From NCBI RefSeq assembly GCF_000367765.1, contig NZ_AORI01000009.1, positions 1-64,000 on the forward strand: a DNA stretch of 64,000 bases, written 5' to 3'. A program made the translations under genes and the position numbers. The stretch is from Metamycoplasma auris 15026. Its GTDB lineage: Bacteria; Bacillota_I; Bacilli_A; Mycoplasmatales; Metamycoplasmataceae. The notes beneath the pieces are model-generated. The model had not been told where the DNA came from. It worked only from the letters and a program-made list of their open reading frames with translations, and did no database searches. This document shows positions 1 to 11,266 of the stretch, in pieces; positions within the stretch are counted from its first letter, which is position 1; every line of letters starts with the position of its first letter.

Positions 1-283
1 AATTAATCGCGTTACCAATTTCTACTTCTTTACCATAAATATTTCTATTTGGAACGATTACATTTCTATCATCATTAGTTGTTTTATATTGATTCTTTTT
101 AGTAATTGATTTAACTGATAAATAATAAACATAATCATTAGAATAAAAGACTACATAGGGGCGATGAATCTTACCTTTTTTAAATGTATCTATTATTTTT
201 GCATCCGAATTAATTGCTATAGGTAAGTCATTTTTATTACTTCTAACTTTAAATAATTTCCCAAACATTATTTTATTTTCCAT
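1..283 (-). CDS. Mbov_0400-like ICE protein, C-terminus beyond window
   Basis: The first 94 codons of a minus-strand gene are visible, starting at an ATG at 283. The protein begins MENKIMFGKLFKVRSNKND and contains a stretch around HRPYVVFYSNDYVYYL that gives it the look of a small beta-rich PemK/MazF-like or ICE-specific protein. Its position just after the large surface protein matches the small 'Mbov_0400' gene of mycoplasma ICEs, which is followed by the transposase gene. That assignment rests on position and general look, not on an alignment. A strong hairpin with a T-run (305-333) lies directly upstream, so the gene needs its own promoter or read-through. The 3' end is cut by the window edge. 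Confidence 0.5.
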   Translation of the reverse strand, partial: MENKIMFGKLFKVRSNKNDLPIAINSDAKIIDTFKKGKIHRPYVVFYSNDYVYYLSVKSITKKNQYKTTNDDRNVIVPNRNIYGKEVEIGNAIN

Positions 284-304
284 ACTATTTTAATTATAAA
301 ATTA

Positions 305-333
305 ATAAAAAAATGTAGGCATTTAAACCTACA
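305..333 (-). terminator. Rho-independent terminator
   Basis: A 6-bp stem (TGTAGG at 314-319 with CCTACA at 328-333) is followed on the minus strand by a run of seven T (positions 313 to 307). It ends transcription coming from the large ICE surface gene or from the small structured RNA proposed at 305-430. Confidence 0.7.
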
Positions 334-430
334 ATTGTTTCTTTTTTTAACCCGAGTACCAGGATCGGAGAGTGGTTGAAACTAATCCACTAATAATCAA
401 GAAAACTAAGTTTTCTATACCAATAGTTTA
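305..430 (-). ncRNA. Candidate structured small RNA between two ICE genes
   Basis: Four consecutive hairpins occupy this gap, read on the minus strand: AGAAAAC/GTTTTCT (400-416, 3-nt loop), AGTGG/CCACT (371-391), CCGA/TCGG (352-368), and the terminator stem (314-333) with its T-run. A TGGTATAG-like extended -10 lies near 414-423. The segment is clearly richer in G+C than the flanking intergenic DNA and has no open reading frame of note. It could be a small RNA or the structured 3' UTR of the surface-protein mRNA. I do not recognise a known family. Confidence 0.4.
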
Positions 431-459
431 ACATAAATTTTAAAATTAATAAAATTTTT

Positions 460-3400
460 TTACTTAATTTTGTTTTTAACTTTTCTTACATAGATAAAAC
501 CAATAAGAGTTCCTATGCCTGTAGCTCCTAAAATCCCTAAAGGGATAAAAATTAAAAGAATTTGTTTTTGCGTTAGCTTTTTAGTAGTGCCATTTATTGG
601 CTTATTTAGATCATCAATAGGATCAAATAGTTTATTGATATTAGAAATACTTATAGCAACGGTATTCTTAGATACATTAGGTATTGCTTTTAAACTTAAT
701 GAAGCGAAAATTGGCTCATTTGATTTTTTGCCAATTTTCTTAATAACTTCATTTAATTCATTAAGGTCTATATCATAATGTTTTTTGTACTCAATAAAGT
801 ATTGTAAACTCAAATTATTAATAATAGTTTTTAAAACTTTTTCTCTTAGTTCAGATAAAACGTGCTCATTAAATGATTGTTTAGCTAAATATACATATGA
901 AAGGTCATAAAGAACTTTATTAATTTTTGGATCTTTGTTTGATCCACTACCATTATTATTGTTTCCATTAGATCCATTGCTATTGCCATTGTCGTTATTA
1001 TGGCCATTGCCATTGTTTTCGCCACTACCACTTCCGCCTGGATTGTTTCCATTTCCATCAGAGTGGCTATCACCATTACCATGGCCATTATTAATATATC
1101 CATCTCAAGGTCTATATGGACTTACATATGGATCTAGTTCATCATTAATAACTTCATTAGCATTGTTTGTAACATTTACAAATGTAGAATTTTTAATTTT
1201 AATGTTATTGCCTTTAATTTCTAATTTAGCAGAAACACCTTTTCCCAATGAAAGTGCTCTTATACCACTTTCTCAATTATCAATAATTAAGTCTTTATTT
1301 ATTTCTAAATTGTGTTCCTTTAATTGCTTATTAATTTCATCAATTACTTTAGTTTTTAAGGATGAAAGCTTGCTTTCATTTAAGCTAATATCATTAAGTT
1401 TAATTTTTGATAAGTCAATATCTTCATCTAACACTTGATTTACTACATTAATAACTTCTACTTGAGCATATCCAAATTTATTATTAAGTGCTTGCAAATT
1501 GGCAATTGAAATAGATAAGTCACTTTCATTTTCAATATTTGTTTGTGGATTTAATCTATCAAACGCTACTTGGTCTAAATTAGTGATGATATAATCTTCA
1601 TTTATTCTTAATCCTAGTGTTTGTGCTTGAACTTGTTTTTTGATTTCTTCTTTTGCTGCCTCTAGAGTAGTAGTTCCCTTAAGATTAATTTGTTTAAATT
1701 TGATCCCTGAAAAAATATTTCTTTTTTCTTTAGTAAGATCACTTTCATCATCATCGTCATTATACCTATTTGTTCCATCAGAGTTAGAACCACCACCAGG
1801 ATTACTTCCACTACCACTTCCGCCTGGATTGTTTCCATTTCCACCAGAGTGGCTATCACCATTACCATGGCCATTATTTCCACCATGGCTGCTATCACCA
1901 GGGGAAGATGGATTATATGGATTTATCTTATCTCAGTCTCTTTCATCATCAATTGGCTTGTTAGGTTTTTTGTTATTACTATTAGGATCATAATTAATAT
2001 TTTTTGAAAAGTCTAATGTTAAGAAAAATATATTATTTGGCACTATTTTATATCTAGATTCATCACTCTTATTCTTAAAGGATACTTCTATTTTTAATCT
2101 ATTAAGAATTTCAATAGCAGAATATTCAATATTTAATAGTTTTAAATATTTATCAGATAGCCCTATAAAAACGTCTTTATTGTCAATTGTCTTTAATGCT
2201 TTTAAAAAAGACTTATAAGTATTTTTTGCTGCTAGGTTTAAAAACAATTGTGAATTAAGTTTCAGATTAATAAGTTCTTTATTAATGTTTGGATCCTTAT
2301 TTGGATCCTTCCCATCAGAGTTAGAACCACCACCAGGATTACTTCCACTACCACTTCCGCCTGGATTGTTTCCATTTCCACCAGAGTGGCTATCACCATT
2401 ACCATGGCCATTATTTCCACCATGGCTGCTATCACCAGGGGAAGATGGATTAGTATATTCAGCAATAGGTACTAAAACAGCATAAGGATTTTGACTTAGT
2501 CTAAAACGGCTGTTAGTTGTAATTAATTTAAAATATACTTTTAAATAATTACCTTCACCAACTTCAACTTTGCTAAGTGCTACCTTGTCATCATACATAA
2601 AACGGTCGACAAATGGTTCGAATGCCTTAACTGATGCTATGTCTTTAATGTCCTTTTGTGGAGGAATAGTTTTAAACTTAGGAGTAATTGCGATTGGATG
2701 ATTATATTCATGCCCAATTCATAAAGTATTAATGTATTGCTTGTAGAACTCCATTGCATCTTCATAATTAAGTTTCTTAATTTGATTGAATTTAAGTTCT
2801 TTATTAATTTCTAATCATTCAAAGAATTTTTTTCCTTGTTTGGTTTCTCATAAAGGTCTAATATATTTTAAATTTGGTAAATTATCTAAAAATTGTGTGT
2901 GCGGACTATTATTTGGTCTAATTAGAATTAATTTAAAATTTGAAATTGACTTATCAGCATTAGAAGCAAAAAGTCAAATGCCTTCTTCACTAAAATATGT
3001 ATTTTCTGATGTTTCGTTCGACAGTTCGTAAGCTCAATTTTTGTACTTAGATTCAATTCATTCGTTTTTATCGTTTAATTTATATAAATGAGCATTTTTA
3101 GTTTTTCCAACTAAAGTTCTTAAGGCACCTTTTTCTAAAACAGCAGCTTCCATTATCACACCACGATCTAAGTCTTTTTCGTTGGTATGTGGGGGAAATA
3201 AAGTCTTAGTAAATGCAGGAAGTTTTGTAGTTTTATAATATGTTTTTTCTTTATTTGATGTAAAAAAGGAAGATCATTCAAATTTCATTTTATTAAAGTC
3301 AAATCAAACTAATTGTTTCTTTGTTCCTGTTTTTGGATCAATTAAAGGATCATATTTAGGATTAGGTAAGGGATTACCATGTTCGTCTGCTTTTGCTTCT

Positions 3401-5070
3401 CCTTTTTCGTTCATCAAAAATTCCTCAATAAGTTCTTTTTGATGTTTATATTTTTCAGGATTTCAGGCATATCATTTAAAATTTAACTGTGAACTTTTTG
3501 AATCAATGATAATCACTTTTTCATATGTATATTCAACAATTTTATTTGACTTGTCACTAAATTTAGTTATTTTAATTTTGTACTCATTTTTAGCATGGGA
3601 ATTATCTTCAGTTTTTATGGATTTTTCTTTATCACCATTAAAATTTTCATTAAATTCTTTTGATTCATCATTTGCATCTTTACGATTATCTACTAAATCA
3701 TGTTCAAAATAATAGTTAAGGACATCAATTTTTTGACCATTAATTTCAATTATTTCTTTTTCATCATCCTTTGTTGTAAAACTTACTTTTAAAGGCGTAT
3801 GGGCAATTCATTTTCCACCATATCTATTTTTTCCATGTGTTGTAATTTCTTTATCTTTGTCAGCTCTAACTAAAATGTCGTCTACTAATTGAGTAGTGTT
3901 GGAATTAAAATCAACTCATTTGCCAAGCTTAATTTTTAGTCTATCTTCTAAAGAAGCAGTTGCTACATAGCCTTTATATTTATCAGAGTTCTTGAAACTT
4001 ATTTTTATGTTTTTTGCTACTAATTCTTTAAAACTGCGATCAGCATTTACTAAATAAATATTAATAGTATCAGCTGAAATTATTTCAAATTCAGCTCTTA
4101 GATTAGAAGTATTATTTTTTTTATTAAATTCTTGGAATTTTTTATCTAACTTCGTTTCATTAGTTTCAAAATCTGCTTTCTTTATTTCATCACTATTAAA
4201 TTTACCACCAGTATCTGATTCAAGTGTTCAATCTTCATTTGTTAATTTGTTTTTTAATGTATTGAAATCAGTCTTATAAGCAGAAAATGGATGAGCTATT
4301 TCTTTAGGAATTTCTAAATCAACTGTTATTGTGTAGTCAGTTATATGATCCCAATTTCCTTTTTTTGTATATTCAATTTCACCATCTGTAGGAAATTCAT
4401 ATTCATCTCTTTGGTCTTCAGCAGTATAATGATGAGTAGCAATCATATTTTTTGCTTTTTGATACATTGTGATTTTTTTAATATATTTTTCTAAGTTAGC
4501 ATAATCATTAAACTGCTTGTTTAAATTTTTAGTTACAAAATGTTTAAATGTATTAATGAAAGGATTTTTATTAATATTTTCATCATCTGTTGTTAGGTTT
4601 TTTCAATAAATTGAACTCAATAAGTCACTTAAGTTAGAATATTCAGTAGTTTTTTCAAACCCACTAGCAGTAGTATAAAAGGTAGGAGCACAAACTCCGG
4701 GTTCATCATAAGGGTTTTCGCAACCATGGTCGTATGGATAATCACCCTGACTGGAAAGGTCAATCACTTTTCATTTTCCATTTTCTAATTTTTCATTAGG
4801 TTTAGAGATATCTTTTCAATTTTTAGGCTCTCAAGTTCGCATAAAAAACTTAGTTCCCGCTTGAGATTTTGCATCTGATGGCACCATAAAAAGATTACTA
4901 AAAGAAATAGTCTTTTTTTCATAATGAATTGATGCTGCATACTTATTATTCGGGAAATCAAAATATTGAGGAAATTTATAAGCATTTACAGATGCACTTA
5001 AACTTAAAACAGCAGTTGGAATTAAAGAAGAACTTACAGCAAGAAATAAGCTTAATTTTCTTTTATTCAT
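460..5070 (-). CDS. Giant ICE surface protein (Mbov_0399-like), 1,536 aa
   Basis: One frame runs from the ATG at 5070 to the stop at 460 when TGA is read as Trp. The N-terminus is a signal peptide (MNKRKLSLFLAVSSSLIPTA, cleavage near NA-YKF). The C-terminus has one membrane helix (about residues 1500-1525) followed by a basic tail, so the bulk is predicted outside the cell. Three Gly/Asn/Ser/Asp/His-rich linkers (bases about 2312-2452, 1775-1915 and 960-1092) separate folded segments. The segments after the first and third linkers both begin with a DPxINK motif, suggesting repeated modules. Two linkers are identical for 141 bp and the third shares 71 bp with one mismatch, so copy number may vary by recombination. 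It overlaps the preceding gene by 8 bp. Position and size match the Mbov_0399 family; adhesion or mating contact is a plausible but unproved role. Confidence 0.85.
1775..2452 (-). repeat. In-frame direct repeats encoding Gly/Asn-rich linkers
   Basis: Positions 1775-1915 and 2312-2452 appear identical over 141 bp and are 537 bp (179 codons) apart. A third, shorter copy at 1022-1092 matches 71 bp with one mismatch and is 786 bp (262 codons) from the corresponding part of the middle copy. All spacings are multiples of three, so recombination between copies would delete or duplicate a module without breaking the frame. Confidence 0.9.
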
Positions 5071-5662
5071 TCTTTTTTTCCTTTTTATCTTTCTTTATTA
5101 ATGAATCAATACCTTCTATTCTTTCAGAAACAATTTTTGAGTCTAATTCCCCATTATGCATTCTATAATTATCAAATTTTTCTTCTGCGTCTTTAATTGC
5201 TTTAATTTTTTCATTAATCTTATTTAATGTTTCATCGTGCTTAATATCTAAAATTGTCCGCATTTTTTCAAAATATGAAGCCTCAGTTAAAAGTTCTACA
5301 TTCAAATTAGCTAATACCTTTTTATCTAAACTTTCGCTAGAGTTCAAAAGCACATCTAGCTTTTTATTAATAAGCATCAATTCCGCTCTATTTTTTAAAA
5401 TTTCTCTTGTTAAATTTGCTTGAAAGGGCGCTAAGGATGAGTATAAAACCTTTCTCATTGCATAGTAAATATCATCTAGCGCATCTTTAAACACAATCTC
5501 TTTTTCTTTGTTATATAAATATTCTCGGAATATAGTTGCAATTGCTTCAGAAACACTTCTATTCTCAATTTCATTAGTTCTTCGAAACTTTTCAAATCTT
5601 GCTATATCTTCTTTTTCATATAATCGAAAAGTAACTCTTAAGGGATCAAATTTTTTTGCCAT
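5063..5662 (-). CDS. ICE protein with RHH-like N-terminus and coiled coil (Mbov_0398-like)
   Basis: The 199-aa protein starts MAKKFDPLRVTFRLYEKEDI, and its first 50 residues (basic strand RVTFRL, then two helices ending AIATIFREYL) have the outline of a ribbon-helix-helix DNA-binding domain. The rest is highly charged and helical with heptad-like stretches (about residues 80-195). It lies between the VirB4-like ATPase and the giant surface protein, as the Mbov_0398 gene does in other mycoplasma ICEs. A ribosome binding site (AAAGGA) precedes the ATG. Its stop overlaps the next start by 8 bp, so the two are probably co-translated. A role as regulator or conjugation accessory protein is inference. 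Confidence 0.7.
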   Translation of the reverse strand: MAKKFDPLRVTFRLYEKEDIARFEKFRRTNEIENRSVSEAIATIFREYLYNKEKEIVFKDALDDIYYAMRKVLYSSLAPFQANLTREILKNRAELMLINKKLDVLLNSSESLDKKVLANLNVELLTEASYFEKMRTILDIKHDETLNKINEKIKAIKDAEEKFDNYRMHNGELDSKIVSERIEGIDSLIKKDKKEKKNE

Positions 5663-5705
5663 ATCTTTTTCCTTTGCCTTTTTATTTCATTAGACAAAAT
5701 AGGTC

Positions 5706-8528
5706 TTATTGACCTATTATTCCTTTATCAAAAAATAGTTGTTGTTCAAAATCATTGTAGTAAACACTACCTTTGATTTTTGAATACATATGTAAGCTAA
5801 AAATTAAATTACCAATATCACTGTCAGCTAAGAATCTTTGATAGCTTTTATTTAGTCCACCAGAAGCCTTAAACATATCCATTACAGCTTCCAAGTCTTT
5901 TTGTTTAAGACCAAAGAATTTAGCATATTGACAGTTTTGTAAAATAGCTTCAGCTTTTTTAGTTATCATTGATGAGCCTAAAAAGTCCGATGGATTTTGT
6001 GTACATAAGATCATCCCTGCATTAAATTTTCTTACAGTCTTTGTCATTGTATAAACAAAATCTAATGTAGCCATATTGCTTGGATCTATATACATATGTA
6101 ACTCATCTATTACTAATACTGTTTTAGCTTCTTTATCTTCTATAGCATTATTAAAGATCTTATTTTGAATAAAGCTTAGTAGCACAAATAGTCCTACTTG
6201 TCCACTATCTTTAGAAGTATTAAATAACTTTTGTGTATTAAAAATAATGAAGTCATTTTCAAGGTTAATATTAGTTTGTCCATTGTAAATATATTCATAT
6301 TTACCATTATTTTCAAAGTCAAATGCAAGACGATCAATAATGTTAGCTAAAACAATCTTTTTTCTTTGTTCTTCAAATTCATCTTTTCATTGATAGTTTC
6401 TTAAATGATGAATTAGATCACTCATTATTGGATATTTAAAGTTCTTTAATGAAAGTACATCCTTAATTGCATATAACCCTATTTTTTCATATAGTTTTCT
6501 TATAATTGACATTAGAAAAACAATATAGTCTTGATTTCAATCAGGATTAATTAGCTTAAAGTATGTTTCTAGTCATTCAAGATGCTTATTAATAATTAAT
6601 TTTGTACTTAATTCTTCATCATCATTAAATAGTTGAATTTGTACTTCTAGTGGATTAATTAAAGTCTTATGCCCTAGTCCTAGGTCGATCATTGTGGCAT
6701 TAAACTTATTGCCTAGTTTTGTATATTCATTTTGTGGATCAATGATATAAACTTTATTATTAGCCGCTAAATGTCCAACAATAGCTTTCTTAACATCAGT
6801 TGATTTACCTTTACCTGAACTACCTACTGTAAACATATTATAGTTCACTCTCCGAGCACTCTTTTTATAGAATTGATCAAAGATAATAGGCTCACCAGTT
6901 GAAGCTGTTGCTCCTAGTATAAAAGCATTATTATCATTGTTATTTTCATTTTCGAATGGCCATCCGTGGCTAACGTTATAACTTGACATAGGTATTGCTT
7001 CATGTAAGTTATCTGTAGGAATTAAAGAAGCTTGTGCAAATGCTTCAAATTGTTTAAATGGCACAGTATTAATTGTTAATTTAGCTCTTTTTGCATTAGT
7101 TATGCTCTTTGCTTCAGCTACTCTTAATTCCTTTAAATTATTTCCTTCATTAATGAGCATTAATGAGCTATTAAGCAATAAGTTCTTATTCTCTTGTAAT
7201 TGTCTTTGCAACTCTTCTAAAGCTTCAATTTGTAAGCTTGATGATTGTCTAAAATACTTAGATTTAATAAGTGTTTTATTATCAGTCATTCTTTTTCCAC
7301 TTTTATCTAATAATGAAGCTTGTGAGTCTTCGTTAAAAATGCCTAAATTTCAAACAATAGTAGCTTCATTATCGAATAAAGAAATAGCTCATCCATCATC
7401 AATGTTTAATGGTAATTCACTAATAGTATGGATTGAATAATATTTTCCATCTTTTATAAAATAATTACGTTTAAATATAGTATTTGATGCTAGTAGTGAA
7501 TCTAAAGTTAGAGTATTTGTTTTTTTACTTGGTTTTTTTGATACTTTAGTTCTAACAAACTTCTCTTTTAAAAACTTAAAGAACTCTCTGACTTTTTCTT
7601 TAAAGGTTAATGATTCATATACTTCATTGTTTTTAACTAAAGTTTCCCTTTGGGAAATATTTTGTTCTTCTAAATATCTATATGCTTCTTCTTCATTTAG
7701 CTTTGTAAGACTAATCGAAGCTAGAAATTTAAGTAAGTCCATCCCTTCAACTAAATTCGCTTCAATATCCATTGAATTAAAAGAAGCAATAGTATTAGCT
7801 ACAATCTTTTTAAGTTCTGCTATGTCTTTAGCATATAAAACTACATAATATGTATCTACTAATAGTTCAGTATCTAATAGTTCTAAATCATCTTTAATTG
7901 ATTGATAATATTCTTTATAGTTTTTAATTACTGTTTTATCAGCATTATTATTTCTTAATGTAGAAAGTTTCTTTTTCTTATTTTGTTCTAAGCTAACAAA
8001 ATTCTTTGAATAGTCTGCTAGTTCTTTTTTTCTTATTAGTGTTAAATGATATTCAGAAGTATCAATTCATTCATTAAATTTATTTAAGAAAGTTTCTCTA
8101 TCTTCTAAATCTTCATTTCAAGGACTCTTACCTTGAAATTTTAAAATTCCAAGATATTTAGTACCAGTTTTTAATTGTTTAGTTTTAACAAACTTATTTT
8201 CAATTATTGCCTTATAAGGCACTAATAGTTTTGGACTATATGATTTATTATTGTATTTCTTTACTGAAAACAAATACTTAATGGCTCTAAAAAGCAAAAC
8301 ATATAGTCTACAATCATATTTATGAACTTTTATTAATAGTAATGAAAACGTTAATGCTAATCCTAATGAAAGAACTAAACTTCATTTCTTAGGATATGAT
8401 GGAGGGAACGAAGTATAGCCTATTGTCACACTTAGAATTGTTATTATGCATAGTACTAAAAAGTCCATTCATGAAAAAGATTTTCAAAAATAGTTTTGTG
8501 TTTTTTTTAAATTCTTAGGTTGTAACAT
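5706..8528 (-). CDS. VirB4/TraE-family conjugal transfer ATPase (Mbov_0397-like)
   Basis: The 940-aa protein is read through several TGA (Trp) codons. It has an N-terminal pair of membrane helices (about residues 20-75), a middle region typical of TraE/VirB4 proteins, then a P-loop GSSGKGKST with Lys575 and a Walker B strand VLVIDELHMYI around Asp808/Glu809. VirB4 ATPases energise assembly of the conjugation channel at the inner face of the membrane, and the membrane anchoring fits a cell without an outer membrane. The start ATG at 8528 shares one base with the stop of the VirB6-like gene (TAATG), so translation is coupled. It corresponds to the CDS17/TraE gene of published mycoplasma ICEs. 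Confidence 0.92.
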
Positions 8529-10411
8529 TATTTGCCTCCTTTGTTTTCTTTTTCTAGTAGCTTCTTAAATTTATAAGCAGTTACATTTCCATCAGAGTTA
8601 GAAACAGTATTTCTGGTCTTCAAGAATGCTTGCTCATCCTTTGTATAGAATTTCATTCTACTTTTTTGGAGCTTATCTAAATCTTGGGCTCTTTTAATAG
8701 CAGCTTCTTTCTTAATTTTTGTATCTTTTAATTTAGTTTCGAGTTTCTTAATTTTTGCTGTAGCTTTATTGATTGCTTCAGGATCAGAATTTGAATCTAA
8801 TTTATTTTTAGCTTTATTAATTTTAGAATCTAGTTTTAATTCTTGCTTATCGCTTCTTAATGCTTCTTTTGAAGCTTTTTCCATTTCCTTTCCATTTTTA
8901 AATGCTGAAGATCTAAGATCTTTTTTAGATAAATTATCTAAGTTACTTTCATTAGATGAAGCGCTAGATTCACTAATTAAGTTATTAGAATTTGTTTCAC
9001 CGCCACTTACATTAGATGCATTTTCACTAGCATTTGAAGTGTGAGCATTACTTTGATTTTCGGAATTTGCTGATGTACCTAATGTAGGATTACTTTGTCC
9101 TTTATCTTCTACTCCAGAAGATCCAAGCATTAGATCTTTTTCTTTTGCTTCTTTTAACTTCATCTTATTAACTTTATTAGTTTGTTTTTGATCTTTAAGA
9201 GCATTTAGTTTTTCATTTCTTTCAGCTAGACCAATCTTGCCATCTTTAAATGCTTGTTTAATACGTCTTTTACTATCAACATTTTCTAAAAATTGACGTC
9301 CAGCTGCAGTCTTACCCATAATGCCTTTTACGCCTTTTGTAAGGACATTATTTTTAGCGAATTTCCCAATTCCTTTAGCTGCTTTAACTGCTCCAAAACC
9401 ACCAGCAGCTAATGCAAGTCCTCCATGTATTGCCGCTTTTGTACTTGCAAACGATTCTTTAGCAGAAGCACTCTCACCAGCAAATGAAGTAACTATATCT
9501 GTTAAACTGCTTACTGAGACAGCCCCACCAACAATTAGTCCTACCATTAAAATAAATCTTGCAAAATAGCTCATATTTAATGTATTTGCTCATCCTACAG
9601 ACTTCTGAGTTCAAATAACAAGAATTTGCATGCCAATTAACATACCTAATATTGCATATGATTTTGCAGCATACATTTCCATTCATTGCTTCATTCTTTT
9701 TCCATCATCAGCCACAGACGCACTAACAATAAATGGAGATATTATAAATAGAAAGAATTGTTGAAAGACTTTAGTCACTAAGACAATTAGTCCCATTGCT
9801 AATGGTATTAATGTTCCAAATCCTAAAAATGCCCCCATAAAGATAATTTGTCCAGTAGCACCCTTAGGTAAGTTTTTATATATTCCATATGGAATATGAA
9901 AATTCCCTGCCCCCGGATCTGGTTTTCTTCATTCCGCAAATGAAATTCCAGAAGACGCCCATTTTTTATCATATAGTGAATCAAATATTGATTGCCCGAT
10001 CGAAACTCCATCACCACCTAGTATTAAATTCATTAAAACATTAATTATCATTGTAAAAAGATATAGTAATATTGGAATACCGACTATAATTAATGTTCCT
10101 AGTAAACTTCTTTTCATTGCCACACTAATTGGCGAGACTTGATCTGATTTTTGAAATTGCACACGTACGGCTGACATTACAAATAAGATTGCAAAGACAA
10201 AGACAGATATAATTGTTAATCTTAAAAATAATGTTGGTAATTGGGCATCAGCAAAACTTTGCCCTGGCTTGATTCCAAACATCAAATATTGTGGTAGCGA
10301 AGTTGAGATTAAGTTATAAGTTTTTGCTACTAAATCTACAAGAGTAAGTGGCAATCTAACGAAAATTGTGTAAAATGCAATGAATAGTCCATAAAGTAAA
10401 TGCGTAAACAC
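8528..10411 (-). CDS. VirB6-like polytopic conjugation membrane protein (Mbov_0396-like)
   Basis: The frame is continuous over 627 codons. The first 310 residues hold several hydrophobic helices (for example LTIISVFVFAILFVMSA and LIIVGIPILLYLF). A Gly/Ala-rich membrane segment follows, and then a long hydrophilic C-terminal tail (about residues 350-625) rich in Lys, Glu, Ser and Asn with coiled-coil character. This is the layout of TrsL/VirB6-type channel proteins, and the position between the pilin-like gene and the VirB4 gene agrees. The start is a GTG at 10411: an in-frame TAA lies immediately before it and an AGGGGGT ribosome binding site is about 9 bases upstream. It overlaps the ATPase start by one base. 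Confidence 0.88.
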
Positions 10412-10479
10412 TTAAGACTACCCCCTATATTTTTTGTTTAATGTATTTAAAGCAAATTTTTCTTTTAAATGATTAGCCC

Positions 10480-10782
10480 CTAAGAGACTTTTCAAACTTG
10501 TTGTAAGATTCCAGTTACTAATCCTGAAATTGCTCAAGCAATAACAATAAAAATAATAAATCCAGCTAATCATTTAATTTTTTTAAGTTCATTCGCTCTT
10601 TGTTCATCACTATCCGCTTTTGAAGCTTTAAATCATGCAGTAGCTCCAACTATTAGAATTACTACTACTAGAATTCCGGCTAGTGATCCTAATGTTATGT
10701 TTATATATTTTTGTACAGTACCTGCTAATTGTGCTAGGCTTTGTCCTAAGCTTCCAGTATCAATTGGTTTAACATCACCCAT
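10480..10782 (-). CDS. Pilin-like conjugal transfer protein (Mbov_0395-like), 100 aa
   Basis: Reading TGA as Trp gives a 100-aa protein starting MGDVKPIDTGSLGQSLAQLA. It has two membrane helices (about residues 32-50, LAGILVVVILIVGATAW, and 70-90, LAGFIIFIVIAWAISG) joined by a short charged loop. This is the topology of VirB2/TrsC-type pilin-like subunits. It precedes the VirB6- and VirB4-like genes, as in other mycoplasma ICEs. A clear AAGGAG ribosome binding site lies upstream. Standard-code reading would have hidden it because of several internal TGA codons. Confidence 0.85.
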
Positions 10783-10806
10783 ATTTTTTTTCTCCTTATT
10801 AATAAA

Positions 10807-11049
10807 TTAATTATTTTGTATTAGTACAATTACTAAAACTACACTTATTGCAGCTAGCATCCCACTTAAAATTACTGATGCTAAGCTTATTTTTCATCTT
10901 TTTCCATAAAATGCTTTGTTATTCTTCCGACTTTTTTTATCCCTAATAAAAACACTTCTATATTCAATTAAAAATAAACTTAAACATAGTCCAAAAGCAC
11001 CCAAAGCAATTAATGCAAAAAGTATTGCTGATATTATTCCTGTTTTAAT
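10807..11049 (-). CDS. Small two-helix ICE membrane protein, probable ATT start
   Basis: An open frame of 80 codons ends in TAA at 10807. The product has two hydrophobic helices (GIISAILFALIALGAFGLCL and SVILSGMLAAISVVLVIVLI) separated by a very basic loop (residues about 36-52). No ATG, GTG or TTG is present at a sensible place. An ATT at 11049 sits 8 bases after an AGGGG ribosome binding site and is the best start. It lies just upstream of the pilin-like gene and just downstream of a terminator hairpin. I do not recognise the family. A conjugation-channel role is suggested only by position. Confidence 0.6.
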
Positions 11050-11082
11050 GCTTATTACCCCTTTTAAAAGTAAATTAGAAAA

Positions 11083-11116
11083 GCAAAAATGCCAACAATT
11101 ATTTAACTGTTGGTAT
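11083..11116 (-). terminator. Hairpin plus T-run within the ICE operon
   Basis: CCAACA (11092-11097) pairs with TGTTGG (11108-11113), with weaker outer pairs. On the minus strand the stem is followed by TTTTTGCTTTT. It separates the lipoprotein/40-aa gene group from the pilin/VirB6/VirB4 group, so the downstream genes would need read-through or an unseen promoter. Confidence 0.55.
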
Positions 11117-11143
11117 TTACTATTTTTGTTTATTATGAGTTAA

Positions 11144-11266
11144 TTATTCTTTAATTAAATCTAAGATAATTTGCTTAACTTCTAAGTCATTATCATCAAT
11201 TACTTCAAATTCTTCACTATTAATAATTTCATTCAATGATTGAATTAATTCTTCTTTATTATTCAT
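11144..11266 (-). CDS. Hypothetical 40-aa acidic protein
   Basis: A 40-codon frame starts at the ATG at 11266, which lies inside the last codons of the lipoprotein gene (8-bp overlap, ATGAATAA). The product begins MNNKEELIQSLNEIINSEEF and is strongly acidic and helical. The overlap arrangement suggests coupled translation. A terminator hairpin follows the stop by about 30 bases. I do not recognise it; it could be a small partner protein or a spurious frame, although its codon use looks normal. Confidence 0.5.
   Translation of the reverse strand: MNNKEELIQSLNEIINSEEFEVIDDNDLEVKQIILDLIKE

Noticed and set aside
935..2485. Plus-strand frames rich in Pro/Leu (for example LFPFPPEWLSPLPWPLFPP) opposite the surface-protein linkers
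   Set aside because: They are antisense shadows of the Gly/Asn-rich repeats and have no start signals or independent support.
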